From Candidatus Bathyarchaeota archaeon (lineage in GTDB: Archaea; Thermoproteota; Bathyarchaeia; TCS64), in assembly GCA_016783455.1 (NCBI GenBank), contig JADHWN010000013.1, positions 1 to 50,067 of the forward strand: DNA of 50,067 nucleotides, given 5' to 3'. The notes beneath the pieces are model-generated. The model was not told the origin of the DNA, searched no databases, and saw only the letters and a list, made by a program, of their open reading frames with translations. Shown one piece after another: positions 31,858-40,592 of this stretch (position 1 is the first letter of the stretch; each line of letters begins with the position of its first letter). Position numbers and translations under genes: made by a program.

Positions 31858-31878
31858 CAGGGCTCCCAAAGAGCCCTG
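31858..31878. other. Perfect hairpin
   Basis: CAGGGCTC and GAGCCCTG pair perfectly (8 bp) around the loop CCAAA. It stands alone in a 330-base gene-free stretch (31741-32071), followed by TTGACC rather than a T run. It could be a bidirectional transcription end, a protein site or part of an unknown RNA. Confidence 0.5.
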
Positions 31879-32071
31879 TTGACCTAGCCGTCGCACAATG
31901 CATAAGCCCTTCGTCTCTCCAGTCCTAATCAGTCTGTGGGGGTCAAATTCGCGTGCTGTGAAGACGAGATCCTATGACGGGCGAAATAACTCATCGGATA
32001 TCAGTTACTAAAACCTTCATATCGGTGTGGTTGATGTGTTAGGAGACTTCGAACGCAGACCCCTTTTCAGC

Positions 32072-32593
32072 TTACATCATTTTCTCTTTGAAGCATTGAC
32101 TCAGGGTCGGCTCAGGATTATAATCTAAGCTGAACGAAAGGGTGGCTCTCTTTGTATTGATTGTAAGCGTCCAACTCCTTTCAACTTCTTCCTGATTTAT
32201 CTTAGCGTTGTGTCTCAATATGTTCGGCATTTCCACAACGACATCATCCTCGCCGTCGACCATATAATTCTTCAGGGCATCGGATGGGTCGTACATGAGG
32301 GTGAAGGGGATGTCCTCAATCACCTCGATAAAGGAGACTTCGTCGATGAGGATGTCGTAGTTGATTACAGACTCTCTGAGGATCTCATCGGGGCTCATGT
32401 AGAGAAACCTCTGAGGGTCTTTGATCACATTTAAGCGGCGACTCCAAATGTTGAGGAACCCCTTGGATCCCTGGAGGGCGAAGATCAGCCTCTTGTTTGT
32501 TATCACGAGAGCGTACTCCTGTTCCCTCCCCAAGGGTCTCGCCTTCTTCAAACCAGGGATCACGCTACATATCGTCTCAGTCGTTGTCCCCAT
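32072..32593 (-). CDS. PH-like (GRAM/bPH) domain protein
   Basis: A 173-residue protein from ATG 32593; a TTG at 32632 would add 13 residues. EYALVITNKRLIFALQGS is the characteristic strand pair of bacterial/archaeal PH-like domains, which often read 'lvvTnkRLif'. The first segment TETICSVIPGLKKARP fits the opening strand. The C-terminal WTLTINTKRATLSFSLDYNP could be another sheet edge. No membrane helix is seen. Such domains probably bind a lipid or protein ligand; the role is unknown. It lies in an AT-rich, gene-poor region. Confidence 0.6.
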   Translation of the reverse strand: MGTTTETICSVIPGLKKARPLGREQEYALVITNKRLIFALQGSKGFLNIWSRRLNVIKDPQRFLYMSPDEILRESVINYDILIDEVSFIEVIEDIPFTLMYDPSDALKNYMVDGEDDVVVEMPNILRHNAKINQEEVERSWTLTINTKRATLSFSLDYNPEPTLSQCFKEKMM

Positions 32594-33177
32594 ATTTAGG
32601 AGGCTCAGGACATGAGCGGTGGAATACCTCAATGACTGTCCATATACGAATCATGAAATGATGGATGAACATTATTTTACGTGGTTACTTAAAGAAATCA
32701 TCTGGACCCCCTCTGCTCTTAACGCATCGATGTAAATAAGTTAAACTCTCATTATCTGTTAAAAAATCATTAATTTTCTACATTAATAATGCAATAGTCG
32801 AGGCCATTTAATCCTTAATGAAACTCTATCATGCAATGAAATAGCTATCATTCTGAGATTGAAGCGTTGCCTTTTTTGATGCGCGCATGCACTTTTCTTG
32901 ACTTCCACCTAATTCAATCATGATCTATGATGATTGATCTAGCTACATTCCAATTAGTAGGATGTACACCGGCAATCGTGGGGGTCCAAACTGCTTGTGC
33001 GCGCCAAAAGCCTCGTCGATAACCTTTTTTGTGTTATGATATTTACACGAGTAATTTTATGGCGTAGAGTTGTTCCTGTCCCAACATCTGTTTATAAAGG
33101 GGAAGTTTGAGAGCCCATAATTATCTTCGTTCTAACAAAGTTAAAATAACCCAGGATTATCGACATAAGGAATACAG
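32594..33177. other. AT-rich spacer
   Basis: This stretch shows no convincing gene. It contains several A/T runs, a GCGCGC at 32881-32886 and another at 32999-33004. A likely TATA box for the SNase-like gene lies at about 33140-33147 (TTAAAATA), 30 bases before ATG 33178. I see no RNA gene. Confidence 0.55.
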
Positions 33178-33474
33178 ATGAAAACCGCTACAGTTGTAGA
33201 GGTCCTCGACGGCAAGTCCTTCAGGCTTCGAACTGACGCCATTCTAGTCATCGAAGGCCTACAAATACCGGAGATGGGAACCGAGGGCGCCAAGAAGTCC
33301 AAGCAGAAGCTGGAGGAGCTCGTTCTCAAGAAGAAGGTCTCGTATGAGGCTACGACCTGGGACGCTATGGGGAGGACTAACGCCAAGATCTATCTGGATG
33401 ATCTGGATATCAAGGAAGCCATGGAGGCTTTCCTGAAGATCCTCCAGACATCTAGAAAGGCTGCAATGATGTAA
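33178..33474 (+). CDS. Staphylococcal-nuclease-like (SNase fold) protein, probably inactive
   Basis: A 98-residue protein. ATVVEVLDGKSFRLRTD matches the start of SNase-like domains ('V..V.DGDtf.l'), then ILVIEGLQIPEMGTEGAKKS matches 'irl.gidaPE.....ak', and YEATTWDAMGRTNAKIYLDD matches the last strands with 'D.yGR.lA.vyl'. The catalytic Asp/Arg/Glu set is incomplete: DGKSF replaces DGDT and the Arg of 'vRLxGI' is Val-Ile. It may bind nucleic acid without cutting. It is next to an HNH nuclease on the opposite strand. It starts at ATG 33178 with a TATA-like box 30 bases upstream. Confidence 0.6.
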   Translation: MKTATVVEVLDGKSFRLRTDAILVIEGLQIPEMGTEGAKKSKQKLEELVLKKKVSYEATTWDAMGRTNAKIYLDDLDIKEAMEAFLKILQTSRKAAMM

Positions 33475-33554
33475 TAGACTTTTTTTTCCTACGTGCGCAA
33501 CCCAAATTATTATATTAAAAAGTATTGTCACATTGATTTATATGTATTATTTGA

Positions 33555-34058
33555 TTAGTAGCTACTTTTCCGTTTTCTCTTCCTTTTTTCAGGTGCAGGG
33601 ATATTCTTTATTGATGATTTGATGTCCTCTGGCGTAACCTTCTTTGAGATAGCTGTGATGTATTGAGTCTTTGTAGGTGCTTTGGTAGTGGTTCCGTACC
33701 AATCCTGCTCCTTCTTGCCTCTGACAGTTACCTTGTGCATCTTCGCAAGTTCCTTTAACTGTGCGACAGTGAGAGTCTTCAAGACATCTTTAGCTTCATT
33801 TACAGGACTAGATTTACCTAGCTTCTTCAAGAATTTTGAAAATGAATCGGTTCCTTGAAGTTTATTGCATGTATAACATAAGCATACACTGTTACGTAGT
33901 GTGGTACTTCCACCTCTAGAGTAAGCTGTTTTATGACCAACTTGCATGTCGAGATATGTGATTGATTTACCGCATGCCTGACATTTGCCATCTGCTTTTT
34001 TCCACAAGATTTGACGTTCACGAGTTCCAAGAGTCCTCTTTCTTGGCTCATCCCCCAT
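33555..34058 (-). CDS. HNH endonuclease with C-terminal basic domain
   Basis: A 167-residue nuclease. The HNH core spans residues 20-75: KCQACGKS, VGHKTAYSRGG (the catalytic His), LRNSVCLCYTC. The Cys pairs hold a structural zinc. The C-terminal part contains TVAQLKELAKMHKVTVRG, a SAP-like helix pair, and ends in a very basic tail KRKRKRK, both fit for DNA binding. It is AT-rich compared with most genes here, a sign of a mobile or viral origin. No intron, intein or integrase is visible next to it. It starts at ATG 34058. Confidence 0.8.
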   Translation of the reverse strand: MGDEPRKRTLGTRERQILWKKADGKCQACGKSITYLDMQVGHKTAYSRGGSTTLRNSVCLCYTCNKLQGTDSFSKFLKKLGKSSPVNEAKDVLKTLTVAQLKELAKMHKVTVRGKKEQDWYGTTTKAPTKTQYITAISKKVTPEDIKSSIKNIPAPEKRKRKRKSSY

Positions 34059-34490
34059 AATAAACACCTACATTGATACAGTTATAAGGAATAAAAAAAA
34101 TTATTATTAATTGTATTTTATTCACTGTATCTTTGTTCCTCTGAAACACCATGCCTGAACCACTATCTACTGATAAATGGGACTAAACCTGAAAATGGGT
34201 TGATTCTGGGGTTCTAAAAAATGATACAGTGCCTATTTCCAGTGTCTCCAGTTACCATATTTATCGTGGAACTGGAAGCTGACCGTGCTCTTTTATTCAT
34301 ATTATAAATCCTCATTTTTTTGTGTGATATACGTGATACGTGGTGATGGAAAGAGAGAAGAAATAAGAGAACATAGAAAAAAATTGAAAGAAAATTTGGG
34401 TTTGGGTTAAGGGTTAAATTTTACCTTCCGCTCACGCGACATTAGATAAATTAATGAGAACGTTCGCGATATCCATACTTCGGAGAAGCC
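34059..34490. other. Promoter-containing spacer between divergent genes
   Basis: This spacer separates the HNH gene (minus) and the ThiF-like gene (plus). It is AT-rich. AGATAAATTAATGAG at 34444-34458 is a likely TATA region for the plus gene, about 35-45 bases before ATG 34491. I see no gene or stable RNA in it. Confidence 0.5.
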
Positions 34491-35546
34491 ATGTCCGCTA
34501 GGGTAGCTGGTTTCACAGAGAATGAGGTCGAGTACTACTCGCGACAGATGGTCATGAAGGACTTTGGCGTCGAAGGGCAGAGAAGGCTTAAACGGGCCAA
34601 GGTCTGCATCGTCGGACTCGGAGGTCTGGGCAGCCCGGTATCCATCCAGCTCGCCACGATGGGCGTCGGACTCCTAAGGCTCGTCGACAGGGACGTGGTC
34701 GACGTCTCCAACCTCCACAGGCAGCATCTCTACGGCGTCGACGTGATAGGCTATCCGAAGGTCGAGGCCGCCGCCGAGCGGCTGAACAAGCTGAACCCAC
34801 ACATAACCGTTGAGCCCATGCCCCTCTCCGTGACGCCGAGCAACGCGGAGGATCTCATCAAAGGCATGGACCTCGTCGTGGACTGCCTTGACAGCATGGC
34901 GCCCAGGTACTCGCTGAACCGGGCCTGCGTCAAGCTCGGAATCCCCCTGATCCACGGGGCCGTCATCACCCAGATAGGAAACGCCACCACTATAATCCCC
35001 GGGGAGACGGTGTGCCTCGAATGCTTCCAGGGAGGCCTGGACGACGACTCCCTCCCCTCATGCGCCATCGTCGGCGTCCACCCCTCAATAATCAGCATCG
35101 TGGCAAGCATCCAGGTCTCCGAGGCTGTCAAGCTCCTCCTGGGGAAGACCCCGAGCCTCAGGAACACACTGCTGTTCTGCGATCTAAGCGACCTCTCATT
35201 CGAGAGGATCAACCTAGCCCGGATGGAGAACTGCCCCGTCTGCGGCAGCCAACCCCGCTCCAATTCTTCCCCGATAGCACACGAGCCGTTCCAGGAGATC
35301 TGTGGCAGGGAGGGGCGGAGGGTGTTCGTCTTCGAGCCTGACGGAGGCGTCAACATCGATCTCAAGGCCTTGTACAGGATCCTCGAAGGACAGGGATTCA
35401 ACGTCGACGTCAGGGCGAAGCTTGGCACCTCCTTCTCAAGGGGTCCTGTGAAGGGGAGCATCCTCGTGAGCGGGGTAATGATTCTCGAGGGCTTCAACAG
35501 CAGCGATGACGCCGTCAGACTCTACGATACCTTGATAAAATCCTAA
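34491..35546 (+). CDS. ThiF/MoeB/HesA-family E1-like adenylyltransferase
   Basis: A 351-residue enzyme. VCIVGLGGLGSPVSIQLATM is the ATP-binding loop; LVDRDVVDVSNLHRQHLYG is the highly conserved Asp/Asn/Arg-Gln block. Zinc pairs are CLECFQG and CPVCGSQ. The family adenylates the C-terminal glycine of ubiquitin-like sulfur carriers (ThiS, MoaD, SAMP). A C-terminal tail of about 90 residues after the CPVC motif (INLDLKALYRILE-like start) has MoaD/ThiS-like length but lacks a terminal Gly-Gly, so it is only a possible fused carrier remnant. In this neighbourhood a link to molybdopterin synthesis is plausible because a molybdopterin oxidoreductase is nearby. Confidence 0.85.
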   Translation: MSARVAGFTENEVEYYSRQMVMKDFGVEGQRRLKRAKVCIVGLGGLGSPVSIQLATMGVGLLRLVDRDVVDVSNLHRQHLYGVDVIGYPKVEAAAERLNKLNPHITVEPMPLSVTPSNAEDLIKGMDLVVDCLDSMAPRYSLNRACVKLGIPLIHGAVITQIGNATTIIPGETVCLECFQGGLDDDSLPSCAIVGVHPSIISIVASIQVSEAVKLLLGKTPSLRNTLLFCDLSDLSFERINLARMENCPVCGSQPRSNSSPIAHEPFQEICGREGRRVFVFEPDGGVNIDLKALYRILEGQGFNVDVRAKLGTSFSRGPVKGSILVSGVMILEGFNSSDDAVRLYDTLIKS

Positions 35547-35552
35547 CTCGCG

Positions 35553-36239
35553 TCACTTGCCCTTCACGGCGGTGGCTACTATCAGCCCTCCGAGGGCAAG
35601 CTCATCCAGATCCGCTCTCCCTACGATCTCGGTCATCATCCCCTCGTAGACCCTGTTGACGGGGAGGGAGAGATACGTCTTGTACAGGAGGCTCCAAGGG
35701 TTCCTGTAGCCATACCCCGCCATGATACCCGCGATGGCAGGAACTATGAATCGAATGTAGAGTGACAACCCATTCCTGACTAGCCAGTTGTTCGGCCTCC
35801 CGATGTCGACTACCAAGAGGTTTCCCCCCTCCCTCAGGGCAAACGAGATCTCCTCAAGAGCCCTCTCCTTCTCGGGTGTGTCCCTCAGGGCGTACGCTCC
35901 GGCCGCGAAGGATACAATTCCCTTCCTGAAGGGGAGAGCCTCGAAGATCGCCCGAACGAACCCGACGCATTGCTCCCTGTTCCGTGCCCAGCCGACCCTC
36001 AGCATCCTGTCGGAGTAGTCGAGGCAGACAAGGGACCCGTCTAAAGCCTCGTGTAGCATCGGAGTGAAGTTCCCGGGTCCCGAGCCCAGCTCAAGACCCA
36101 CGCCTGTCTGAGGCCCCGCCATCTTGAGCCCCTTCCTCCGGGCCTTCTCGTCCTGGAAGAAGGAGATGACGTGGTTCACCCTCTCGTAGTCCTCGATGAT
36201 GGACTCGAGGGCGTCCTCAACCTCCCACCAGACCGACAT
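35553..36239 (-). CDS. Class I SAM-dependent methyltransferase (UbiE/MenG-like)
   Basis: A 228-residue methyltransferase. GLELGSGPGNFTPMLHEAL is motif I for SAM binding, SLVCLDYSDRMLRVG is motif II with the acidic Asp, and ALPFRKGIVSFAAGAYALRD is the motif IV region. Length and motifs resemble UbiE/MenG, which methylates quinone rings, and a MenA-like gene is at 26891; other small-molecule methyltransferases cannot be excluded. It is convergent with the ThiF-like gene (6 bases between stops) and divergent from the ArsA-like gene. It starts at ATG 36239. Confidence 0.8.
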   Translation of the reverse strand: MSVWWEVEDALESIIEDYERVNHVISFFQDEKARRKGLKMAGPQTGVGLELGSGPGNFTPMLHEALDGSLVCLDYSDRMLRVGWARNREQCVGFVRAIFEALPFRKGIVSFAAGAYALRDTPEKERALEEISFALREGGNLLVVDIGRPNNWLVRNGLSLYIRFIVPAIAGIMAGYGYRNPWSLLYKTYLSLPVNRVYEGMMTEIVGRADLDELALGGLIVATAVKGK

Positions 36240-36312
36240 GAAGCCTCAGCCGCTCCCTTCCATACCCCGTTTGCGCCTCATAAATGCGTCGCATAACGGA
36301 GCCGTGATGAAC

Positions 36313-36321
36313 GTTTAATTA
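36313..36321 (+). promoter_or_regulatory. TATA-like box of the ArsA-type gene
   Basis: GTTTAATTA lies 27-35 bases before ATG 36348, consistent with a leaderless start. Confidence 0.45.
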
Positions 36322-36347
36322 GAACCGGAATCGAGAATAGTTGAACC

Positions 36348-37295
36348 ATGTCTACCGACAGTCTCCGCTTCCTCGAGGAGGTTAAGCCCCGTATAGTCAT
36401 GTTCTGCGGCAAGGGAGGCGTCGGCAAGACGACATGCGCCTCCACAACAGCCGTACACTTCGCCTTGAAGGGATACAGGACCCTCCTGATATCCACCGAC
36501 CCAGCCCCATCCCTCTCCGACATGCTGGAGCTGGACGTACGCGGCGAGGTCACCCAGGTTCCCTCAGTGGAGAACCTGGAGGCCGTCGAGCTCGACTACG
36601 ACAGGGTCGTGGAGCTGTGGAAGGAACGCTTCGGCGACGAGGTCTACGAACTCATATCCTCTTTCCTCCCCGTCGAGGAGGACATCATCGAGTACGTGGC
36701 AGGGGCACCAGGGATAGACGAGGAGTTCGCCCTCAGCTACGTCTACGACCTATACATCAGCGAGAAGTACGACATCATCATCTGGGACACGGCCCCCGCC
36801 GGTGGAACCCTCTCGCTCCTCAAGCTACAGGACACCTTCTACACGCACCTGGGGGAGGCGGCGAAGCTCTACGTGAAGGTGAGGAGCGCCCTAAGTGCCC
36901 TCACTGAGGGCAGAACCCAACGGGATCCCCTGAAGATAATCAAAGAGTGGGAGCACCTAGCCCAGGTGGTGCTCGAGATGCTGAAGGACGAGAGCACCCA
37001 GGCCTGCCTCGTCACGATACCCGAGGCACTCGGCGTCAACCAGACCCAGAGGGTGGCCAACGACCTCGAGAAGTTCGGTCTCCACGTAGGCGGCGTCATC
37101 ATAAACCACGTGCTCACAGAGGAGGCGGCAAACACCGGTTTCTACATGAGCCGCAGGGAGATGCAGCTGAAGTACATCGAAGAGATCGAGAGGACCTACA
37201 GCGACGCAATGCCCGTCGTGAAGCTGCCACTTCAGTCATTCGAGGTCAAAGGTGTTGAGGCATTGAGGAAGGTGGAGGAACTCCTCTTCAGGTAG
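36348..37295 (+). CDS. ArsA/Get3-family ATPase
   Basis: A 315-residue P-loop ATPase. MFCGKGGVGKTTCASTTAVH is the deviant Walker A with the signature Lys. STDPAPSLSDML is the switch I region typical of ArsA/Get3, and IIWDTAPAGGTLSLLKL is Walker B/switch II. It is a single domain, as in Get3-like archaeal members. Family roles are arsenite extrusion or delivery of tail-anchored membrane proteins; no ArsB is nearby, so the latter or a related role is likelier. It converges with the radical-SAM gene at 37300 (four bases between stops). Confidence 0.9.
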   Translation: MSTDSLRFLEEVKPRIVMFCGKGGVGKTTCASTTAVHFALKGYRTLLISTDPAPSLSDMLELDVRGEVTQVPSVENLEAVELDYDRVVELWKERFGDEVYELISSFLPVEEDIIEYVAGAPGIDEEFALSYVYDLYISEKYDIIIWDTAPAGGTLSLLKLQDTFYTHLGEAAKLYVKVRSALSALTEGRTQRDPLKIIKEWEHLAQVVLEMLKDESTQACLVTIPEALGVNQTQRVANDLEKFGLHVGGVIINHVLTEEAANTGFYMSRREMQLKYIEEIERTYSDAMPVVKLPLQSFEVKGVEALRKVEELLFR

Positions 37296-37299
37296 CCCC

Positions 37300-39027
37300 T
37301 TACTTACCCTTCGCCAACTTCAGTAGGTATCTCAGGGCGCCCTTCAATCTAAGTCCCGCCATGCCGGGCATCCTGAGCTCCCTCTTGGCGTAGTCAGTGT
37401 TCCTCATGGCCTCCTCTATCTCCACCTTCAGCCTCCTGTACTCCTGGGCCCTCTTGGCCTCGGAGTCCGTGGAGGCTATGATGCCGTCGATCTGCCTCAT
37501 TATGTCCCGGGCGAGGTTCAAGCCGAACGTGATCTGCTCTCCCTTGTCGGCGTCAGTGATCCCTACATCGACCTTGAGGGCGTTCATCCGGATCATCGCC
37601 TCGTAGGTGGACTCGGCTATCTCATCGCGGCTCATCCAGTCCGTGTAGTAGCTCAGGTAGAGCTTCCAGCTGGGCTGGTAGAGGGCCTCCTTGTGCTCCC
37701 TGAGGGTCTTGTAGAGCTGGGTGAACCCGTATTTGCGGGGGTCCTCGAAGATCATGCTCCCGGGGTCGAGGAAGGGAGCCATGGGGGTGATGAACGTGTA
37801 TATCCTCCTGTCGTTGTCCATCTTCCGGTAAAGGTGGCGGCAGTACTCCACCGAGTCGAGCACCGACTGGCTGCTCTGCCCTGAGAGGCCCGCCATGAAG
37901 TAGACGTCCAGCTTGGCGCAGTCATTCTCAAGGGCGTTCTCCAGGGTCTTCTCCATCTGGGCGACGGTGTAGGGCTTCCCCATTATCTTCCTGATGCCGT
38001 CGTCGTGGGACTCAGGGGAGATCTCCAGGGTCCACGACTCCGTGCTCCCAGCGATCTTCTTCATGTAGTCCTCCGGGACGGCGTCGAATAGCTCGTACGT
38101 GATGGTGTTGTCGAACCCCTCCCTCTTGATCCCGTCGAGGACCTCCTCGGCCCAGCCCATCCCCGCCTGCCTCAGGTCCCCGATGAGGAAGAGGGGGGCC
38201 TTGAAGTACTCGGATATGATGGTCATCTCCTCGACGAGTTTCTTGGGCGTCTTGAAGACGGGCCTGTCCCGGCCGAAGAACTTGCTGAAGGCGCTGCAGG
38301 AGCCGCCGCATGTTATGCAGTTATGGGTGCAGCCCTTGCAGGTGAGGAGGGCGGTGAATGGGTACTTCATGAAGTTCTCATATGGAAGGGTGCTCTCAAG
38401 GTCCCGGTGCCTGACCACGAGCTTCACGACCTCGCCGTAGTCTATCCAGAGGTCGTCGATGTCCTCGGGGACGAAGCTGAGGGGGTTAACGCGCTTTCGA
38501 CCATCGTTTGTCCTCCACGTGAGGTTGGCCACGTTCCCGGGTTCCCTATCATCCTCAATACACCCCATGAGCTCCTTGAGGGGCTTCTCAGTCGTGTCCC
38601 CCCTGAGGACGTAGTCGATCTGGGGGAAGTGTTCGATCACCTCCTCGTGATAGTACGAGGCGGAGAGGCCGCCGAGGAGGATCGGCGTATCCGGGTGATG
38701 CTTCTTGACTATCTCCGCGAGGTCGAGGCTCCCGGCGGCGTGGGCCAGCCAGTGAAGGTCGAACCCGAACGCCTTCGCGTCCAGACCGGCGATGAGCCTC
38801 TCGACATCCAGCCTCGGATTTTTCAGCATCTTCACGGCTAGGTTGATAATCCTCGCATGGTAGCCGTGCTGCTCCAGGTACCCGACCATGCTCACGAATC
38901 CCAGCGGGTACATCTCGAACACCGGCGTAGAGGGGATGACATCGCTTATCGGACCGTACATCGCAGGGCGTTCCCTGAAGTCGTAGACGCTCGGCGCGTG
39001 GAGCAGGATCAGGTCGAGGTCTGGCAT
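37300..39027 (-). CDS. B12-binding radical SAM protein (Ta0216-like)
   Basis: A 575-residue enzyme. Residues 1-180 include a B12-binding-like domain (MVGYLEQHGYHARIINLAV, ILLGGLSASYYHEEVIEHF). The radical-SAM Cys triad is in CKGCTHNCITCGGSCSAF (CTHNCITC). The rest is the SAM barrel with LEISPESHDDGIRKIMGKPY and a C-terminal helical domain. This matches the archaeal 'B12-binding/radical SAM, Ta0216' group, whose function is unknown; methylation or rearrangement is usual for B12-radical-SAM enzymes. A DUF4145 gene lies upstream on the same strand. Confidence 0.85.
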   Translation of the reverse strand: MPDLDLILLHAPSVYDFRERPAMYGPISDVIPSTPVFEMYPLGFVSMVGYLEQHGYHARIINLAVKMLKNPRLDVERLIAGLDAKAFGFDLHWLAHAAGSLDLAEIVKKHHPDTPILLGGLSASYYHEEVIEHFPQIDYVLRGDTTEKPLKELMGCIEDDREPGNVANLTWRTNDGRKRVNPLSFVPEDIDDLWIDYGEVVKLVVRHRDLESTLPYENFMKYPFTALLTCKGCTHNCITCGGSCSAFSKFFGRDRPVFKTPKKLVEEMTIISEYFKAPLFLIGDLRQAGMGWAEEVLDGIKREGFDNTITYELFDAVPEDYMKKIAGSTESWTLEISPESHDDGIRKIMGKPYTVAQMEKTLENALENDCAKLDVYFMAGLSGQSSQSVLDSVEYCRHLYRKMDNDRRIYTFITPMAPFLDPGSMIFEDPRKYGFTQLYKTLREHKEALYQPSWKLYLSYYTDWMSRDEIAESTYEAMIRMNALKVDVGITDADKGEQITFGLNLARDIMRQIDGIIASTDSEAKRAQEYRRLKVEIEEAMRNTDYAKRELRMPGMAGLRLKGALRYLLKLAKGK

Positions 39028-39083
39028 GACGGCAGTCTAATCTCAACCCCAATCGGGGTATTTAATGTTGGCTGATCCGTGAC

Positions 39084-39746
39084 CTATTCCCCTATCTTGG
39101 CGCGGAACAGGAACTCGTCGCTCTTCTTCTTTGACCCCTTCTTGCTGGGGAGGCTGTCCAGTATCTCATCCACCCTCATGGGCTGGGTGATCATGGCGTC
39201 AACTATCAGGTTTAGCAGGTTGAAGAGGACCTGAGCGGTCTCATCGTCGTCCCTCGGGTCGATCTGACCGGGATTGATTGCCTCCTCCCCCGTGACCTTC
39301 ACCGAGTCCAGGGCCGTCTGTATCTTGACGTCAAGCCCCTTGTTCCTCAGGTCCAGTATCACGTCGTTGATGTTCTCTCCTTCCTCCCCCAGATTGTACA
39401 TCAGCATCTGGATGGCGTACCTCAGCAACGCGGCGGCTGACCGTGGGGAGGCATTCATGATGTTACGGGCCTCGTTGTAGACCTCCTTGACATCGTCGGG
39501 CATCTCCTCCAGAGGGAGGGGTACGACGGAGGGCAGCGGGAAGATCATCTCATCCTTTATCCACACCGCATAGCTCCCGCACTTGTCGCAGTAACTGAGG
39601 GCGAGGTCATCAGAGGCCTCCTTCTCCTCGTCCACGGGCGCGTTCTCTAGGGAAACGTCATACCAGTCCTGATGGGCGAAGACCCCGCAGTGGGGGCAGT
39701 TGAACCCGTCTCCCCTAAAAGTCGGCGGGGTGTACTCCCCTTTCAT
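39084..39746 (-). CDS. Zinc ribbon and DUF4145 protein
   Basis: A 220-residue protein. The N-terminus has CPHCGVFAHQ and YCDKCGSYAVW, a zinc ribbon. Residues 80-200 match DUF4145: EARNIMNASPRSAAALLRYA and INDVILDLRNKGLDVKIQTA, then a helix ending EILDSLPSKK. DUF4145 occurs in free proteins and in restriction/defence modules; no nuclease or helicase is adjacent here. GAGGTGGAG at 39752-39760 on the minus strand precedes ATG 39746, so the start is well supported. The function is unknown. Confidence 0.8.
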   Translation of the reverse strand: MKGEYTPPTFRGDGFNCPHCGVFAHQDWYDVSLENAPVDEEKEASDDLALSYCDKCGSYAVWIKDEMIFPLPSVVPLPLEEMPDDVKEVYNEARNIMNASPRSAAALLRYAIQMLMYNLGEEGENINDVILDLRNKGLDVKIQTALDSVKVTGEEAINPGQIDPRDDDETAQVLFNLLNLIVDAMITQPMRVDEILDSLPSKKGSKKKSDEFLFRAKIGE

Positions 39747-39860
39747 GTCTCCACCTCTCTTTATCTAGTCTAATAAAATGTACGTTTAATAAAACAGGTC
39801 TAATCGCGAAATGAAGGTTACGCAGGGATATAACTTCGTAGTGCTGACACAACGCCTCTT

Positions 39861-40592
39861 CTACTCCTGTACGTCTGGCGTAACGTTCTCAACATGCTCA
39901 TCGGCGTCAGGGAGATCCGTGGAGACGACACCTGCCTGGGATTCCCTGTCCCCGAAGCCGAGGATCTCCTGAACTTCTGTCACTATCCTCCCCTTCATAT
40001 CCTCCCTCTGGCTCTTCTCGACCAATGAGACAATGGCTATTATGGCGTTCTTCAGGTATGTCCGGCAGACCTCAAGCTCCTTCTCCCTCAGACTCTCATT
40101 GAGATCCCGGAGGACGCCTACGACCTTGAACACCCCCGCCTCGAAGTTCTCGTTCAGCGATTTGAGCCCCAGATCCCTCATAACAGATAGGTGATGTCTG
40201 TACGACTCCACGTCGGATTTCCCGCCGAGATACTCCCCGTAGTTCTCTAGGACGGCTCTGAAGGGGTGGTAGTTGTGATGGTGGGCGGACATCAGCCCGA
40301 AATGAGTTACCTCCCTGAAAATCTGCTCCTCCTCGACGTCTTCCGGCGAGGCCTCTATGATCTCGAACAGCAGCTCCACGAAGTACTCGAAGGCCTCCAG
40401 GTCGCCTGACACGTAGGCCATGTTTCCCTGGGAGACGAGCATCCATAGGACCTCCTCGCTCGTCTCTACCCCGTACTTCTTCAGCAGCTTACCGTGCTTG
40501 TGAGGTTCGTCGAGGATGGCCTGCTTCAAGCCGCTCAGCAGCTCCAGCCTCCCCTCGCGCTCCTGCAAGTAATCTCTAAACGACACGTCCAT
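39861..40592 (-). CDS. Helical hypothetical protein overlapping the TPR gene
   Basis: A 243-residue, mostly helical protein. Not recognised as a named family. It has alternating helical blocks (GRLELLSGLKQAILDEPHKH, EVLWMLVSQGNMAYVSGDLE, AFEYFVELLFEIIEASPED) that look like degenerate TPR/HEAT units, and a C-terminal acidic tail (DADEHVENVTPDVQE). Its ATG (40592) lies inside the end of the TPR gene (stop at 40576), a 17-base overlap, so the two are translated together and may act as a pair. No enzyme motif is visible. Confidence 0.65.
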   Translation of the reverse strand: MDVSFRDYLQEREGRLELLSGLKQAILDEPHKHGKLLKKYGVETSEEVLWMLVSQGNMAYVSGDLEAFEYFVELLFEIIEASPEDVEEEQIFREVTHFGLMSAHHHNYHPFRAVLENYGEYLGGKSDVESYRHHLSVMRDLGLKSLNENFEAGVFKVVGVLRDLNESLREKELEVCRTYLKNAIIAIVSLVEKSQREDMKGRIVTEVQEILGFGDRESQAGVVSTDLPDADEHVENVTPDVQE

